Source: Halobacterium wangiae
GTDB taxonomy: Archaea; Halobacteriota; Halobacteria; Halobacteriales; Halobacteriaceae
NCBI RefSeq assembly: GCF_021249345.1
Contig: NZ_CP089588.1
Location: 372,001 to 436,000, forward strand
DNA length: 64,000 nt
Reading direction: 5' to 3'
The notes below the pieces were generated by a model. It ran no database searches. It had not been told where the DNA came from and saw only the letters and a list, made by a program, of their open reading frames with translations. Below, piece by piece: positions 17,354-25,979 of the stretch (the stretch's first letter is position 1; each line of letters begins with the position of its first letter). Made by a program: the position numbers and the translations under genes.

Positions 17354-17361
17354 GGATAACC
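17354..17361 (-). promoter_or_regulatory. TATA-like box of the terpene-synthase-like operon
   Basis: GGTTATCC on the minus strand lies about 26-33 bases before the ATG at 17328. This is the spacing of leaderless haloarchaeal transcripts and supports that start. The rest of the 205-bp gap to the DUF1028 gene shows nothing else recognisable. Confidence 0.45.
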
Positions 17362-17533
17362 CTTCTCTGTAGGTCTGGGCTACTTCCGCCGAGAACCGCG
17401 GAAAGACGACCTTACTCGGCCGTTCGGGGCAGTCGACAGTGACCCGTAACCCGCCTCTAGACGCCGGCGAGCGGTCCTCCACACCGCGGTCGGTACGGCG
17501 ACGGTCCGGCGGGCGCGTTCGACGCCGGGCGGG

Positions 17534-18445
17534 TCAGTTCCGGTCCAGGCGGCTGAGTCCGTGCCAGATGGCGTTGACCATCCGTTCCTCGCCGTCGCCG
17601 TCGGCGTCGTCCCAGCCACGGGCGAGGGCGTCCGTCAGGGCGTCGAGGTCGTGGTTCTCGAAGTTGTTCATCCCCCGGAATGCCTCCAGGGAGTCCCGGG
17701 CGTCCCCGTCGAAGTCGGCGGACGGCTCGCCGTCGTAGAAGCCGAGGTCGGCCAGCGTGCGCTGGACTGCTTCGGCGGTTGCGCCGTCGAGGTCGACGAA
17801 CTCCTCGGGGTCCTCGCGTTCGAGCAGCGTGATGTCGTAGATGCGGAACACGCGCTCCAGTTCCGCGATGGGCGTCTCGTGGTCGTCGACGCGCACGTCG
17901 ATCCAGCGGTCGTTCTTCCCGTCGTAGCCGCCCTCGGGCTTGGCGACGTACAGCGCCGCCGACTGCTCGCCGCGCTGGTCGCCGCCCGCCTCGTTGCCGG
18001 CGTAGAGGGCGGCGATCAGCTTCTCGGGGAGGCCGCCGTCTGTCTCCTCGAAGGCGTCGGCCATCGCGTCGACCGTCTCGCGGTTCTCGAGGATGTTCCC
18101 CTGGACGGTGTACTGCTCGCCCTGCCGGTCGCTCGCGTGGTCGAAACACTCCTCGCCAGTGAACGCCGCGACGGAGCCGTCCTGCCCGACGACCCCCACC
18201 TGGCGCTGCTCGGCGTCGTCGTCCTCGCTCGTGAGGCGATCGACGACCTCCCCGGCGGTGTGGCCCTCGCGCAGGAGGTCGAGGCCGTCCGGGCCGTAGG
18301 CGACGTTGGCGAAACTCTGCGTGGCGACCGCGCCGGCGTCCGCGCTGACGAACGGGACGACGGCGCCGACGCCGACGAACTTCGACTGCACGGCGACGCC
18401 AACGGCGTCCGTCTCCGGGTCGCGGGCGACGATAGAGAACGTCAT
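17534..18445 (-). CDS. DUF1028 (Ntn-hydrolase-like) protein
   Basis: A 303-residue protein. MTFSIVARDPETDAVGVAVQSK and VGVGAVVPFVSADAGAVATQSFAN are the DUF1028 N-terminal signature; TFS at the very start corresponds to the Ntn-type beta hairpin. QGNILENRETVDAMADAFEET and GGDQRGEQSAALYVAKPEGGYDGK are further conserved family segments. The C-terminal ~80 residues contain a putative peptidoglycan-binding-like helix bundle (TLADLGFYDGEPSADFDGD). Biochemical function unknown. The start at MTFS was preferred to an upstream ATG 27 bases away. Confidence 0.85.
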   Translation of the reverse strand: MTFSIVARDPETDAVGVAVQSKFVGVGAVVPFVSADAGAVATQSFANVAYGPDGLDLLREGHTAGEVVDRLTSEDDDAEQRQVGVVGQDGSVAAFTGEECFDHASDRQGEQYTVQGNILENRETVDAMADAFEETDGGLPEKLIAALYAGNEAGGDQRGEQSAALYVAKPEGGYDGKNDRWIDVRVDDHETPIAELERVFRIYDITLLEREDPEEFVDLDGATAEAVQRTLADLGFYDGEPSADFDGDARDSLEAFRGMNNFENHDLDALTDALARGWDDADGDGEERMVNAIWHGLSRLDRN

Positions 18446-18476
18446 GCGCGTCGGGTCGCCCGCCGCCGCCAAAAGC

Positions 18477-18938
18477 CTACGGCTCGTCCACCCCCATTGC
18501 CGCCACCTTGCGTGCCGTCAGCGGCTGTCGGCTCGCGAGTTCGCAGGCGAACCCGGGATGTTCGACGAGGTGCCACAGCACCATGTGGCGGCGGCCCGCA
18601 GTGAGCCCGCTCGCCGAGAGGTCCTCGGCGGTGAACTCCTCCGGGAGCCGGTCGAACAGCCGTCGCAGGCACGCGAAGCCGTCGAACACTTTGCGGTTGC
18701 CCGCGGAGTCGGCGCCCCGGCGTGCCACGACGTAGCTGCCGTCCGCGCGGTGTTCGCCCGTGGTGTTGAGGAACACCTCGCGGGCAGTCAGTGCGTCCTC
18801 GAGGGAGTCCCGTAGCTCGTCGGCGTCCTCCCGCGAGAGAAGCAGTTCCTCGCCGTCGACAGTCAGTACGACCCGGTCGCCCCGTCGCGTCGCCGTGAGT
18901 TCAGGCGAGCACTCGGATTTCTCGACCAGCCACGTCAC
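18477..18938 (-). CDS. Haloarchaeal hypothetical protein
   Basis: A 153-residue protein with a GTG start (MTWLVEKSECSPELTATRRG). The first half is beta-rich with DGEELLLSREDADELRDSLE; the middle has SYVVARRGADSAGNRKVFD, and the C-terminal half is helical with RRLFDRLPEEFTAEDL and GRRHMVLWHLVEHP, which looks like a winged-helix-like nucleic-acid-binding fold. It resembles conserved haloarchaeal proteins with no known function. It is separated from the DUF1028 gene by 31 bp and likely co-transcribed. Confidence 0.7.
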   Translation of the reverse strand: MTWLVEKSECSPELTATRRGDRVVLTVDGEELLLSREDADELRDSLEDALTAREVFLNTTGEHRADGSYVVARRGADSAGNRKVFDGFACLRRLFDRLPEEFTAEDLSASGLTAGRRHMVLWHLVEHPGFACELASRQPLTARKVAAMGVDEP

Positions 18939-19118
18939 CGTGGCTTACTCTATCCTCGGCGGCCGGAGTCTGTAGCGGTTGACTCGGCATCGTACACTCT
19001 GGTTTCCGGGATTCGTACATAAGTCCGGCGGTGGTACAGACGTGACCGAGTACCATTGCCCTCCACTGGCACGTGCACCGGGGAAACACACTTGTCGCGC
19101 CACTGGGATGAACGCTCG

Positions 19119-19739
19119 ATGCCCTACTGTACCGCCTGTGGACGGGACGTAGAACCGTCGCTCGACTCGTGTCCCGACTGCGCGACGGAGCTCCGCGTGG
19201 GGTCTGCAACGACCGAGGACGAGACACGAGCGGGCCGAGAGAACACCGGGAATCGCCGACCGGCCGAGCAGTCCACGTCGTGGTCGCGCGCGAGGCAGGT
19301 GGCTACTGTCGGTGCCGTCGTCGGCATCGCCGCGTCACAGCTCACCTGGTTCCGGGTGAGCGAGCCCGCTGTCCAGCTGTCCGTCGTGGGAACGGACGGC
19401 GGCGGGATGTGGACGCTCGCCGCCGCCGCTATCGTCCTCGCGCTCTCGGTCAAGCAGTGGGAGCACAGGGGCCACGTCGCGACAGTCGCCCTCGGTGCTG
19501 GCGTCGCCGTCTACGCGCTCGCCCTCGTCAACGACCCCTACTTCGGGAACTCCCTGGGCGCGTTCGCGGAGAGCGGCGCCGGACTCCTGGTCTACCAGGT
19601 CGTCAGCAACCCGCCGAGTGGGTACTCTATCGGGTTGCTCCTGGAATCCATAGCGCCTGCCGAGGGCGTCTACTGGACGGCCGCGGCCGGCGCCGCGATG
19701 GCCTGGGGTGGCGGCCGCGAACTGCCGGCCGACGGCTGA
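19119..19739 (+). CDS. Zinc-ribbon membrane protein
   Basis: A 206-residue protein. The N-terminus MPYCTACGRDVEPSLDSCPDCATEL is a zinc ribbon (C-x2-C-x11-C-x2-C). A polar linker of ~40 residues leads to about four membrane helices (residues ~70-90, 105-125, 130-150, 180-200). Such zinc-ribbon-plus-TM proteins are common and uncharacterised in haloarchaea. The start was chosen at the zinc ribbon; an ATG 63 bases upstream would add an unrelated polar segment. Confidence 0.75.
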   Translation: MPYCTACGRDVEPSLDSCPDCATELRVGSATTEDETRAGRENTGNRRPAEQSTSWSRARQVATVGAVVGIAASQLTWFRVSEPAVQLSVVGTDGGGMWTLAAAAIVLALSVKQWEHRGHVATVALGAGVAVYALALVNDPYFGNSLGAFAESGAGLLVYQVVSNPPSGYSIGLLLESIAPAEGVYWTAAAGAAMAWGGGRELPADG

Positions 19740-19878
19740 CGAACGCGTTCTGGACGGAGTGGATGTCGTGCGGCCCGGAGTCGTACTGACTTCGGTGTCC
19801 CGACGAGTATCGAATCGCTAGACGGCCCGGAATCAACTGTGGCAAACTACTATCCGGTAGTTGCCCGAACGTCTGGGC

Positions 19879-20151
19879 ATGAGTGAGGACTCCGGCAGGG
19901 AGGTCGTTCACCGAGAGCTGGACCCGGAGCGGGGCGAGCCGAACGTACAGATCGCCGAGATCGTCGCCGAACTCAAGGACACGGACGCGTCCGAACTGAC
20001 GAACATGTACAGCTGTATCGACCACACCATCGACCACATCTTCTCGAACCCGCCGTCGCCGGAGGCGGACGTCGAGGTCAGGTTCAGCTACGAGGGCAGT
20101 CGCATCACGGTCGAACAGAACGGGACCGCAACCATCGAACAGCGCCAGTAG
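19879..20151 (+). CDS. HalOD1 output-domain protein
   Basis: A 90-residue protein: QIAEIVAELKDTDASELTNMYSCIDHTIDHIF and then VEVRFSYEGSRITVEQNGTATI, the HalOD1 helix-hairpin pattern. It is the third stand-alone HalOD1 protein in the window and the only one on the plus strand. An A/T-rich ACTACTATCC lies about 25-30 bases before the ATG at 19879. Function in signalling is inferred from the family only. Confidence 0.82.
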   Translation: MSEDSGREVVHRELDPERGEPNVQIAEIVAELKDTDASELTNMYSCIDHTIDHIFSNPPSPEADVEVRFSYEGSRITVEQNGTATIEQRQ

Positions 20152-20184
20152 CCGGCTATCGCCTGGTGGCTGGCGCCGACGCCG

Positions 20185-20733
20185 TCACTGGAACCCGCGT
20201 CCGACGTCGTCCTCGTCGACGAGGTCGTCGAGTTCCTTGTCGAGGAGTTCGTCGGCGTCCGCGAACTCGTCGGCGAGGTCCTCCATCCGGTCGGGCCGGC
20301 CGTACGGGTCGTAGTCCATCGGGCCGAACGCCGGACTGTCCAGTGCCCCCATCACGTCCTCGAAGAACGCGTCGGGCGTGGTCGGCGCGTCGGCGTGCGC
20401 CTGCACGACCTGTTCGAGTTCGCTCACCTTCTCCTCCGCTTCGTCCTCGTCCTCGATGGCCTGCTGGACCGCGAACCGGCCGGCGTCGTCGTCGGGCAGG
20501 AAGTCCGCGAGACCGTCGTCGACCTTCCGGGCGACGCGCGCCCCCACCCCACGCACCTCGAAGGGGTTCTTCGCGTACGTCTTCAGGTGGTAGACCCCCT
20601 GCGAGGGGTGGCCTAGGTAGAAGTCCTCGCCGACCCCCGAGGCGCGGTCGCCAGCCACCGCTCGCCAGTCGTCGGGGTCGGCGCCCGAGTCCACCACGTC
20701 CGAGACGATGTCCTCCCAGTCCCGTACTCGCAT
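20185..20733 (-). CDS. Haloarchaeal hypothetical protein
   Basis: A 182-residue soluble, very acidic protein. The N-terminal half has WEDIVSDVVDSGADPDDWRA, GEDFYLGHPSQGVYHLKTYAK and EVRGVGARVARKVDDGLADFLP, a compact alpha/beta pattern. The second half is a charged helical region (IEDEDEAEEKVSELEQVV) and a disordered acidic tail ending DVGRGFQ. It appears conserved in haloarchaea but no function is known to me. Confidence 0.7.
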   Translation of the reverse strand: MRVRDWEDIVSDVVDSGADPDDWRAVAGDRASGVGEDFYLGHPSQGVYHLKTYAKNPFEVRGVGARVARKVDDGLADFLPDDDAGRFAVQQAIEDEDEAEEKVSELEQVVQAHADAPTTPDAFFEDVMGALDSPAFGPMDYDPYGRPDRMEDLADEFADADELLDKELDDLVDEDDVGRGFQ

Positions 20734-20830
20734 CGTGTCTCCCTATTCACGGCGTGGCCTTAAGCAGTCGCTTCGTCAGTCTTCGTTGCCTGAACTGGAT
20801 TTTCGACCCTTCTAGTGTCGTTTACTCCCG

Positions 20831-20944
20831 AAAGCCCTCAGCGCGCACGACTCGGGCGGCTCGCTGCGCGCGTCACTCGCTACCGCTCGTTTCCGTGCTT
20901 GTGTCGGCGTGCTTCCCGTAGCCACTCGCCCCCTCCTGGGAGTC
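20831..20944. repeat. Dispersed repeat, copy A (degenerate)
   Basis: Begins GAAAGCCCTCAG and ends CGCCCCCTCCTGGGAGTC, with GTGCTTGTGTCGGC inside and runs such as GGCTCGCTGCGCG. It matches the copies near 32.7 kb and 59.9 kb in order but has lost the perfect inner arms and the CCCCTTTCAG end. It lies in the 299-bp gap upstream of the Dna2-like gene. Confidence 0.6.
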
Positions 20945-21002
20945 AGAGCTGCTACGTCCAACGAGGCCAGCGGGTCCGGCTCCCGTGACTAGGAGCGACA
21001 CC

Positions 21003-21009
21003 GTTATTC
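21003..21009 (+). promoter_or_regulatory. TATA-like box fixing the Dna2-like start
   Basis: GTTATTC lies about 29 bases before the GTG at 21033. Leaderless spacing favours GTG 21033 over the GTG at 20985, which would put the box inside the gene. Confidence 0.45.
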
Positions 21010-21032
21010 GACGTCCCTCCCACACCTCCTCC

Positions 21033-23717
21033 GTGAACGTCCGGGGCGAGGTCACCGACGTCGGCGAGACCAGGTCGGTGAGCACGCAGTACGGCGAGCG
21101 CGACATCCTGGAGGTGCGCGTCCGTCCACCCACGGAGGCCGACTCGGTGCAGGTCACCCTCTGGGGGAAGTGGACGGAGACCGCCGACTACCTCGAACCG
21201 GGGATGGAACTGCTCCTGACCGAGGCGGAGGAGCGCGAGTGGAACGGCGAGACGCAGTACGCGACGTCGAAGGAGTCCTACGTCGTGGTGGAGCCGGACT
21301 TCCTCGTGGACGTGACGAACATCCGGTCGTTCGTGCAGTGTCCGCGGCTCTACTACCTGAACAAGCTCTCGGGACTGCCGCTGAAGTACCCCGTGACGAA
21401 GGGGACCATCGTCCACGAGGTGTTCGGCGACCTGCTGCGCGGCCGGGACCTCGACGACGCCATCGACGAGCGCGTCGACGAGGCGGGCCTCGAGTTGGGG
21501 CTGCTCGGCCGGGACCGCGAGGAGGTGGAGGCGGACGTGCGCGCGAACGCGTCGGCCATCGAGGGGTGGCTGAAACAGGGCCACTTCGCGGAGGACGGCG
21601 GCACGGAAGCGGACGACGACTGGCAGGCGGGCGACGACTGGCGCTCGGAGTACACGCTCATCTCCGAGCGGTTCGGCATCAAGGGGCGCTGTGACGCCAT
21701 CCGGCGCGGGATGCCAGTCGAACTGAAGACCGGGAAGAACACGAACCGCGACCCGCGGTTCCACGACAAGGTGCAGGCCGCGTGCTACGCGCTGATGCTC
21801 GACGAGCGTGGCGTCGACGCCGACACCGGCACGCTGCTGTACACGAAGAACGCGGCCGTCGAGCGCGGCGAGGAGAGCGGCGACCTCTCGCCCGCCAAGG
21901 AGTTCTCCATCGGGAAGGGGTTCCTCGACTTCGTCGTGCGCCAGCGTAACCACCTCGCGGCAATCGAACACGAGGGCGAACCGCCGACGGGGTTCGAGGC
22001 GGACGCGAAGTGCGAGTACTGCTTCGAGCAGGACACCTGCATGGTCGTCTCCGGCCGCCTCGACCAGGAGTCGAAGGCCGGCCAGCTCGGCGAACCGCTC
22101 CCCGGGGAGGAACGCGACTACTTCGACGAGATATACGCGGCAATCGAGCGCGAGCGCCGCGCGGTCCACGACGAGTACCGCAAGCTCTGGGAGCAGACCC
22201 CCGAGGAGCGCGCGGACGACGACCGCGCGGTCATCGACCTTGAGCCCACGGGACGGGAGGAACTCGCGGACGGCCGGTGGCGGCTCACCGCCGACCGTCC
22301 GAGCAGCGCCGCGTCGAAGATCCGCGAGGACGACCGCGTGCTCGCCTCGGACGGCAACCCCGTCACCGGCACGGCGGAGATGGCGCGCGTCGAGCTGCTC
22401 GACGAGAATCAGGTAGTCGTCACCACCGACGAACCGGTCGAACTCCGGCGCCTCGACGTCTACCCCTCGGAGTTGAGCGTCGACCGGATGCTGACGGCCC
22501 TCCACGACGCGCTGCTGAAGGGCGACCAGCGCCGGAAGGACGTGCTGTTCGACCGCGCGGGCCCGGAGTTCGCCGACGAGGACCACGCGAAAATCGACAA
22601 CAACGAGGCGCAGAACGCCGCGGTGAACCGGGCGCTGAACGCCGAGGACTTCGCGCTCGTCCACGGGCCGCCCGGCACCGGGAAGACGTACACCATCGCG
22701 ACGCTCGTCCGGGCGTTCGTGGAGCGCGGCGAACGCGTGCTGCTGTCGGCGTTCACGAACCGCGCGGTGGACAACGCGCTGGAGGCGCTCCGCGAGCAGG
22801 GGTTCGAAGATATCGTCCGCGTCGGGACGTCGACGGGCGTCCGCGAGGACATGGAGGACCTGCGGCTGAACCAGTCCGGTGACCCCGCCGAGCGCGCGCG
22901 AGCACTGGAGAGCGCGGACGTGGTGGCCGCGACCACCTCGACGTCCGGCTCCCGCGTGATGCGCGAGCAGTCCTTCGACGTCGTGCTCGTCGACGAGGCG
23001 AGCCAGCTCACCGAACCGGACACGCTCGCGGCCATCAACCGCGGCGAGCGGTTCGTGCTCGTCGGCGACCACGAGCAGTTGCCGCCGGTCGTCCGGTCGG
23101 GCGGTCGGCTCTCGGAGTCGCTGTTCCAGCGCCTCGTCGAGACCCACCCGGAGGCCGCCGTGATGCTCGACCAGCAGTACCGGATGAGCCAGCGCATCCA
23201 GGCGTTCTCCTCCGGGGAGTTCTACGACGGCCAGCTCCGCCCCGCAACGGCCGACGTCGCCGGCCAGACGCTCGCCGACGTCGGCGTGGAGACGGGTGGC
23301 GCGGTCCAGAACGGAGTGACCTTCCACGACGTCGAGGGGACCGACGACGCCCACGTCGACCCCGTGGAGGCCGAGCGCGTCGGTGACATCGTCCGGGAGT
23401 ACGTCGACGCCGGCCTCGACCCGGCGGTCGTCGGCGTCATCGCGCCGTTCCGCGCGCAGGTCGCGGAGATCGGCCGCCGCGTCCCGGAGGGCGTCTCGGT
23501 GGACACCGTCGACCGCTTCCAGGGCTCCTCGAAGGAGGTCGTCGTCGTCTCGTTCGTCGCGACCGGCGCCCTCGACGGCCCCATCTTCGAGGACCACCGG
23601 CGCGTCAACGTCGCGCTCACCCGCGCGAAGAAGAGCCTCGTGCTCGTCGGCGACGAGACGGCGCTCCGGTCGGAACCGCTGTACGACCGGATGGTCGAGT
23701 GGGCGTCGCTGGACTGA
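21033..23717 (+). CDS. Dna2-like nuclease-helicase (OB + Cas4-like + SF1B)
   Basis: An 894-residue fusion. An N-terminal OB-like region (MNVRGEVTDVGETRSVS with a GTG start) is followed by a Cas4/RecB-type nuclease. Its iron-sulfur Cys are one in SFVQCPRLYY and three in CEYCFEQDTC, and its nuclease residues are in HEVFGDLL and PVELKTGK. The C-terminal half is an SF1B helicase: Walker A GPPGTGKT, Walker B VLVDEASQ, GDHEQLPPV, DQQYRMS and the RVNVALTRAK motif VI. The combination is that of eukaryotic and archaeal Dna2, which processes flaps and DNA ends. Single-gene, with a dispersed repeat upstream. Confidence 0.92.
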   Translation: MNVRGEVTDVGETRSVSTQYGERDILEVRVRPPTEADSVQVTLWGKWTETADYLEPGMELLLTEAEEREWNGETQYATSKESYVVVEPDFLVDVTNIRSFVQCPRLYYLNKLSGLPLKYPVTKGTIVHEVFGDLLRGRDLDDAIDERVDEAGLELGLLGRDREEVEADVRANASAIEGWLKQGHFAEDGGTEADDDWQAGDDWRSEYTLISERFGIKGRCDAIRRGMPVELKTGKNTNRDPRFHDKVQAACYALMLDERGVDADTGTLLYTKNAAVERGEESGDLSPAKEFSIGKGFLDFVVRQRNHLAAIEHEGEPPTGFEADAKCEYCFEQDTCMVVSGRLDQESKAGQLGEPLPGEERDYFDEIYAAIERERRAVHDEYRKLWEQTPEERADDDRAVIDLEPTGREELADGRWRLTADRPSSAASKIREDDRVLASDGNPVTGTAEMARVELLDENQVVVTTDEPVELRRLDVYPSELSVDRMLTALHDALLKGDQRRKDVLFDRAGPEFADEDHAKIDNNEAQNAAVNRALNAEDFALVHGPPGTGKTYTIATLVRAFVERGERVLLSAFTNRAVDNALEALREQGFEDIVRVGTSTGVREDMEDLRLNQSGDPAERARALESADVVAATTSTSGSRVMREQSFDVVLVDEASQLTEPDTLAAINRGERFVLVGDHEQLPPVVRSGGRLSESLFQRLVETHPEAAVMLDQQYRMSQRIQAFSSGEFYDGQLRPATADVAGQTLADVGVETGGAVQNGVTFHDVEGTDDAHVDPVEAERVGDIVREYVDAGLDPAVVGVIAPFRAQVAEIGRRVPEGVSVDTVDRFQGSSKEVVVVSFVATGALDGPIFEDHRRVNVALTRAKKSLVLVGDETALRSEPLYDRMVEWASLD

Positions 23718-23718
23718 C

Positions 23719-24732
23719 TCAGTTCGTGACGACGAGTTTCCCGACGCTCTCCCTGTTCTGCATCGCGGCGAACGCGTCGCCGGTCTCGTCGAGCGGGTAG
23801 GTCTCTGCGACCTCGGGTTCGAGGCGTCCGTCCGCGACTAGGTCCACGAGCGTCTCCAGGTCGGCCTGCGTCCCCATCGTGCTGCCGATCACGCGCTTGT
23901 GGCCGAGGTAGAGGTCGGGAACGTCGATGGTGGACTCCGTTCCCGCGGTCCGACCGCAGACGACCATCCGACCGCCGCGGCGGAGGACGTCCAGGCCGAC
24001 CTGCGTGTACTCGCCGCCGAGGTGGTTCAGTACCGCGTCCGGCGTCCCGATCACCGCGACGTCCTCGCGGATGGCGTCGGGGTCGGTCCCCTCGACGGCG
24101 TGGTCGAGGCCGAGTTCGGTCGTCCGGTCGAGTTTCTCCCGCGACGAGGACGTCCCGACGCTCTGTGCGCCGAACACGTCGGCGAGCTGGACGGCGGCGA
24201 CTCCGACACCGCCGGTGACGCCCGGCACGAACACGAGGTCGTTGGGGCCGACCTGCGCGCGGCGGAGCATGTGGTGGGCGGTCATGTACGCCGTCGGCAC
24301 CGCGGCGGCCGTGGTCGCGTCCACGGAGTCGGGGAGCGCGACGAGACGGTCGGCGTCCACCAGTGCGGCCTCCGCCAGGCCGCCGTGGTAGAGTGAGAAG
24401 TTCTCGCAGAGGTTCTCCGGCCCCTCGCGGCAGAACCGGCAGACACCACACGTCTCGTTCGGGCAGAGCACGACGCGGTCGCCGGGTTCGACGGCCGTCA
24501 CGCCCTCGCCTACCTCGCGGACCGTCCCGGCGACGTCGAGGCCGCTGACGAACGGCAGGTCGTCGGCGTCGACCATCGCCGAGTCGCCCTCCAGAATCCA
24601 GAGGTCGTGGTGGTTGATGGCGCACGCTTCGACGTCGACGACCGCCTCACCGGCGTCGGCCGTTGGGGTCGGCTGCTCAACGACGGAGACGCCGTCCGGA
24701 CCCGTCAGTTCGGTGAATGCTGCGACTCGCAT
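23719..24732 (-). CDS. Zinc-binding alcohol dehydrogenase (MDR family)
   Basis: A 337-residue medium-chain dehydrogenase. The catalytic-zinc region is ACAINHHDLWI (His instead of the usual GxxHxD), and the structural-zinc loop has four Cys (C-x5-C-x2-C-x2-C-x7-C pattern in LCPNETCGVCRFCREGPENLC). The Rossmann fold shows VPGVTGGVGVAAVQLAD. It oxidises or reduces an unknown alcohol, aldehyde or quinone with NAD(P). It is convergent with the Dna2-like gene, with a single base between the stops. Confidence 0.88.
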   Translation of the reverse strand: MRVAAFTELTGPDGVSVVEQPTPTADAGEAVVDVEACAINHHDLWILEGDSAMVDADDLPFVSGLDVAGTVREVGEGVTAVEPGDRVVLCPNETCGVCRFCREGPENLCENFSLYHGGLAEAALVDADRLVALPDSVDATTAAAVPTAYMTAHHMLRRAQVGPNDLVFVPGVTGGVGVAAVQLADVFGAQSVGTSSSREKLDRTTELGLDHAVEGTDPDAIREDVAVIGTPDAVLNHLGGEYTQVGLDVLRRGGRMVVCGRTAGTESTIDVPDLYLGHKRVIGSTMGTQADLETLVDLVADGRLEPEVAETYPLDETGDAFAAMQNRESVGKLVVTN

Positions 24733-24860
24733 CGACTCGACCTACGGCCGACTGGCGGATAGAGGTAGGGGCTACGGCAGGTCGCGGACTCGCGGGCGAC
24801 CAGGAAGCGTCCTGCCGGGACCCCAGTCCTTTTTGCGACCCGTCCCGGACTGCTCCAGCA

Positions 24861-25253
24861 ATGGAGGAGGCGAACGACTACGACGGCGTCCGGGAGGAGT
24901 CCGGGCTGTCTCCAGTCCCCGCGGAGGTCGACGCCCTCGCGTTCGACGAGCGACCCGACGAGGGGGCGGCGAGCGAGGCGTTCCAGGCGCTCGCCAGCGA
25001 GGTCCGCGTCGCGGTGCTCGTCCAGTTGGCCCGTGCGGAACACGACAGTTCGGGCCCCCAGTCGTTCGCAGAGATACAGGAACTCGTCGGCAGCGACAGT
25101 TCCGCGCGCTTCGCCTACCACCTGCGGCAGCTGGACGGCCAGTTCGTACAGAAGACCCCGGAGGGCTACGTGCTGACCCCCGCCGGGCGCCGGGCAGCGG
25201 CCGCCGTCCTGGCCGGTACGTTCACCGACGACGGCGACCGCCGCGCTAGCTGA
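24861..25253 (+). CDS. ArsR-like winged-helix regulator
   Basis: A 130-residue protein. After an acidic N-terminus, ASEAFQALASEVRVAVLVQLA, QSFAEIQELVGSDSSARFAYHLRQL and GQFVQKTPEGYVLTPAGRRAAAA form a winged-helix domain of the ArsR type common in haloarchaea. It lacks the C-terminal ligand domain seen in many relatives, so it may be a minimal form. The start MEEANDYDG was chosen as the first ATG after an A/T-rich box. It is convergent with the proteasome operon. Confidence 0.8.
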   Translation: MEEANDYDGVREESGLSPVPAEVDALAFDERPDEGAASEAFQALASEVRVAVLVQLARAEHDSSGPQSFAEIQELVGSDSSARFAYHLRQLDGQFVQKTPEGYVLTPAGRRAAAAVLAGTFTDDGDRRAS

Positions 25254-25268
25254 CGCCGCGTTCAGTTC

Positions 25269-25979
25269 TCACTCCGTCTCCGCGTCGAACGCCGCTTCGA
25301 GCCGGTCGTCGGCCACTACTTCGTACCCGTCCGCAGTGACGGTCGCCACCTCCACGTCGTCGACCGAGAGGTCCTCGACGGCAGTGTCGAGCCCCAGGAG
25401 TGCCAGGGAGAGCGCGTCGCGCTCCGTCAGGGGTGGGGCGTACTCGTCCTCGAAGCGCTCGATGGCGTCGCCCGCGCCGTGCCCGACCGCGTCGGCGCGC
25501 CACTCGCGGGTCGCCCCCGAGGGGTCGATCTCGAACAGCTGCGGGCCGTCGTCGTAGCCGCCGACGAGCAGCGCCGTCCCGTACGGGCGCGCGCCGCCGG
25601 TCTGCGTGTACTCCTGGAGGTGGTCGGCCACGCTCGTCGTCAGCGCGTCGACGCTCGCCGCCTCGCCGTACCGGACGTGTTCGTCCTGCGCGCTCCGGCG
25701 GGCGAGGTCTACGAGTCGGCGCGTGTCGGCCGCGTGACCGGCGCTCCCGATGGCGACGTGGTCGTCGACGGCGAACAGCTTCTCGACGCTACCCGGGTTC
25801 ACGAGCGGCGACCGTCGAGGGACGTGGGAGGCCAGTACGACGCTGTCCTCGCCGCGGACCCCGACGACCGGGGAGCCCTGCTTCACCGCCTCGCGGGCGT
25901 ACTCGACCTGGTAGAGTCGGCCGTCCGGCGAGAAGATGGTCGTCCCGCGGTCGTAGGCCTGCTGGTCGGCGTTCTGCAT
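25269..25979 (-). CDS. psmA: Proteasome alpha subunit
   Basis: A 236-residue structural subunit of the 20S proteasome. QQAYDRGTTIFSPDGRLYQVEYAREAV is the alpha-type N-terminal gate and H0 helix, GSVEKLFAVDDHVAIGSAGH contains the lysine that binds HbYX tails of the regulatory ATPase, and GARPYGTALLVGGYDDG is a conserved loop. Its ATG overlaps the TGA of psmB by one base, so the two are translated from one message in the order beta-alpha. Compared with common haloarchaeal PsmA the sequence seems somewhat divergent. Confidence 0.92.
   Translation of the reverse strand: MQNADQQAYDRGTTIFSPDGRLYQVEYAREAVKQGSPVVGVRGEDSVVLASHVPRRSPLVNPGSVEKLFAVDDHVAIGSAGHAADTRRLVDLARRSAQDEHVRYGEAASVDALTTSVADHLQEYTQTGGARPYGTALLVGGYDDGPQLFEIDPSGATREWRADAVGHGAGDAIERFEDEYAPPLTERDALSLALLGLDTAVEDLSVDDVEVATVTADGYEVVADDRLEAAFDAETE

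Noticed and set aside
20734-21032. A transposon at the dispersed repeat copies
   Set aside because: No transposase, target duplication or standard terminal inverted repeat was found; the copies look like non-coding hairpin elements.
20952-23597. An 881-codon open frame opposite the Dna2-like gene
   Set aside because: Its translation is Val/Arg/Asp/Leu-rich with no motif and mirrors the codon bias of the true gene; the plus-strand gene has complete helicase and nuclease motifs.
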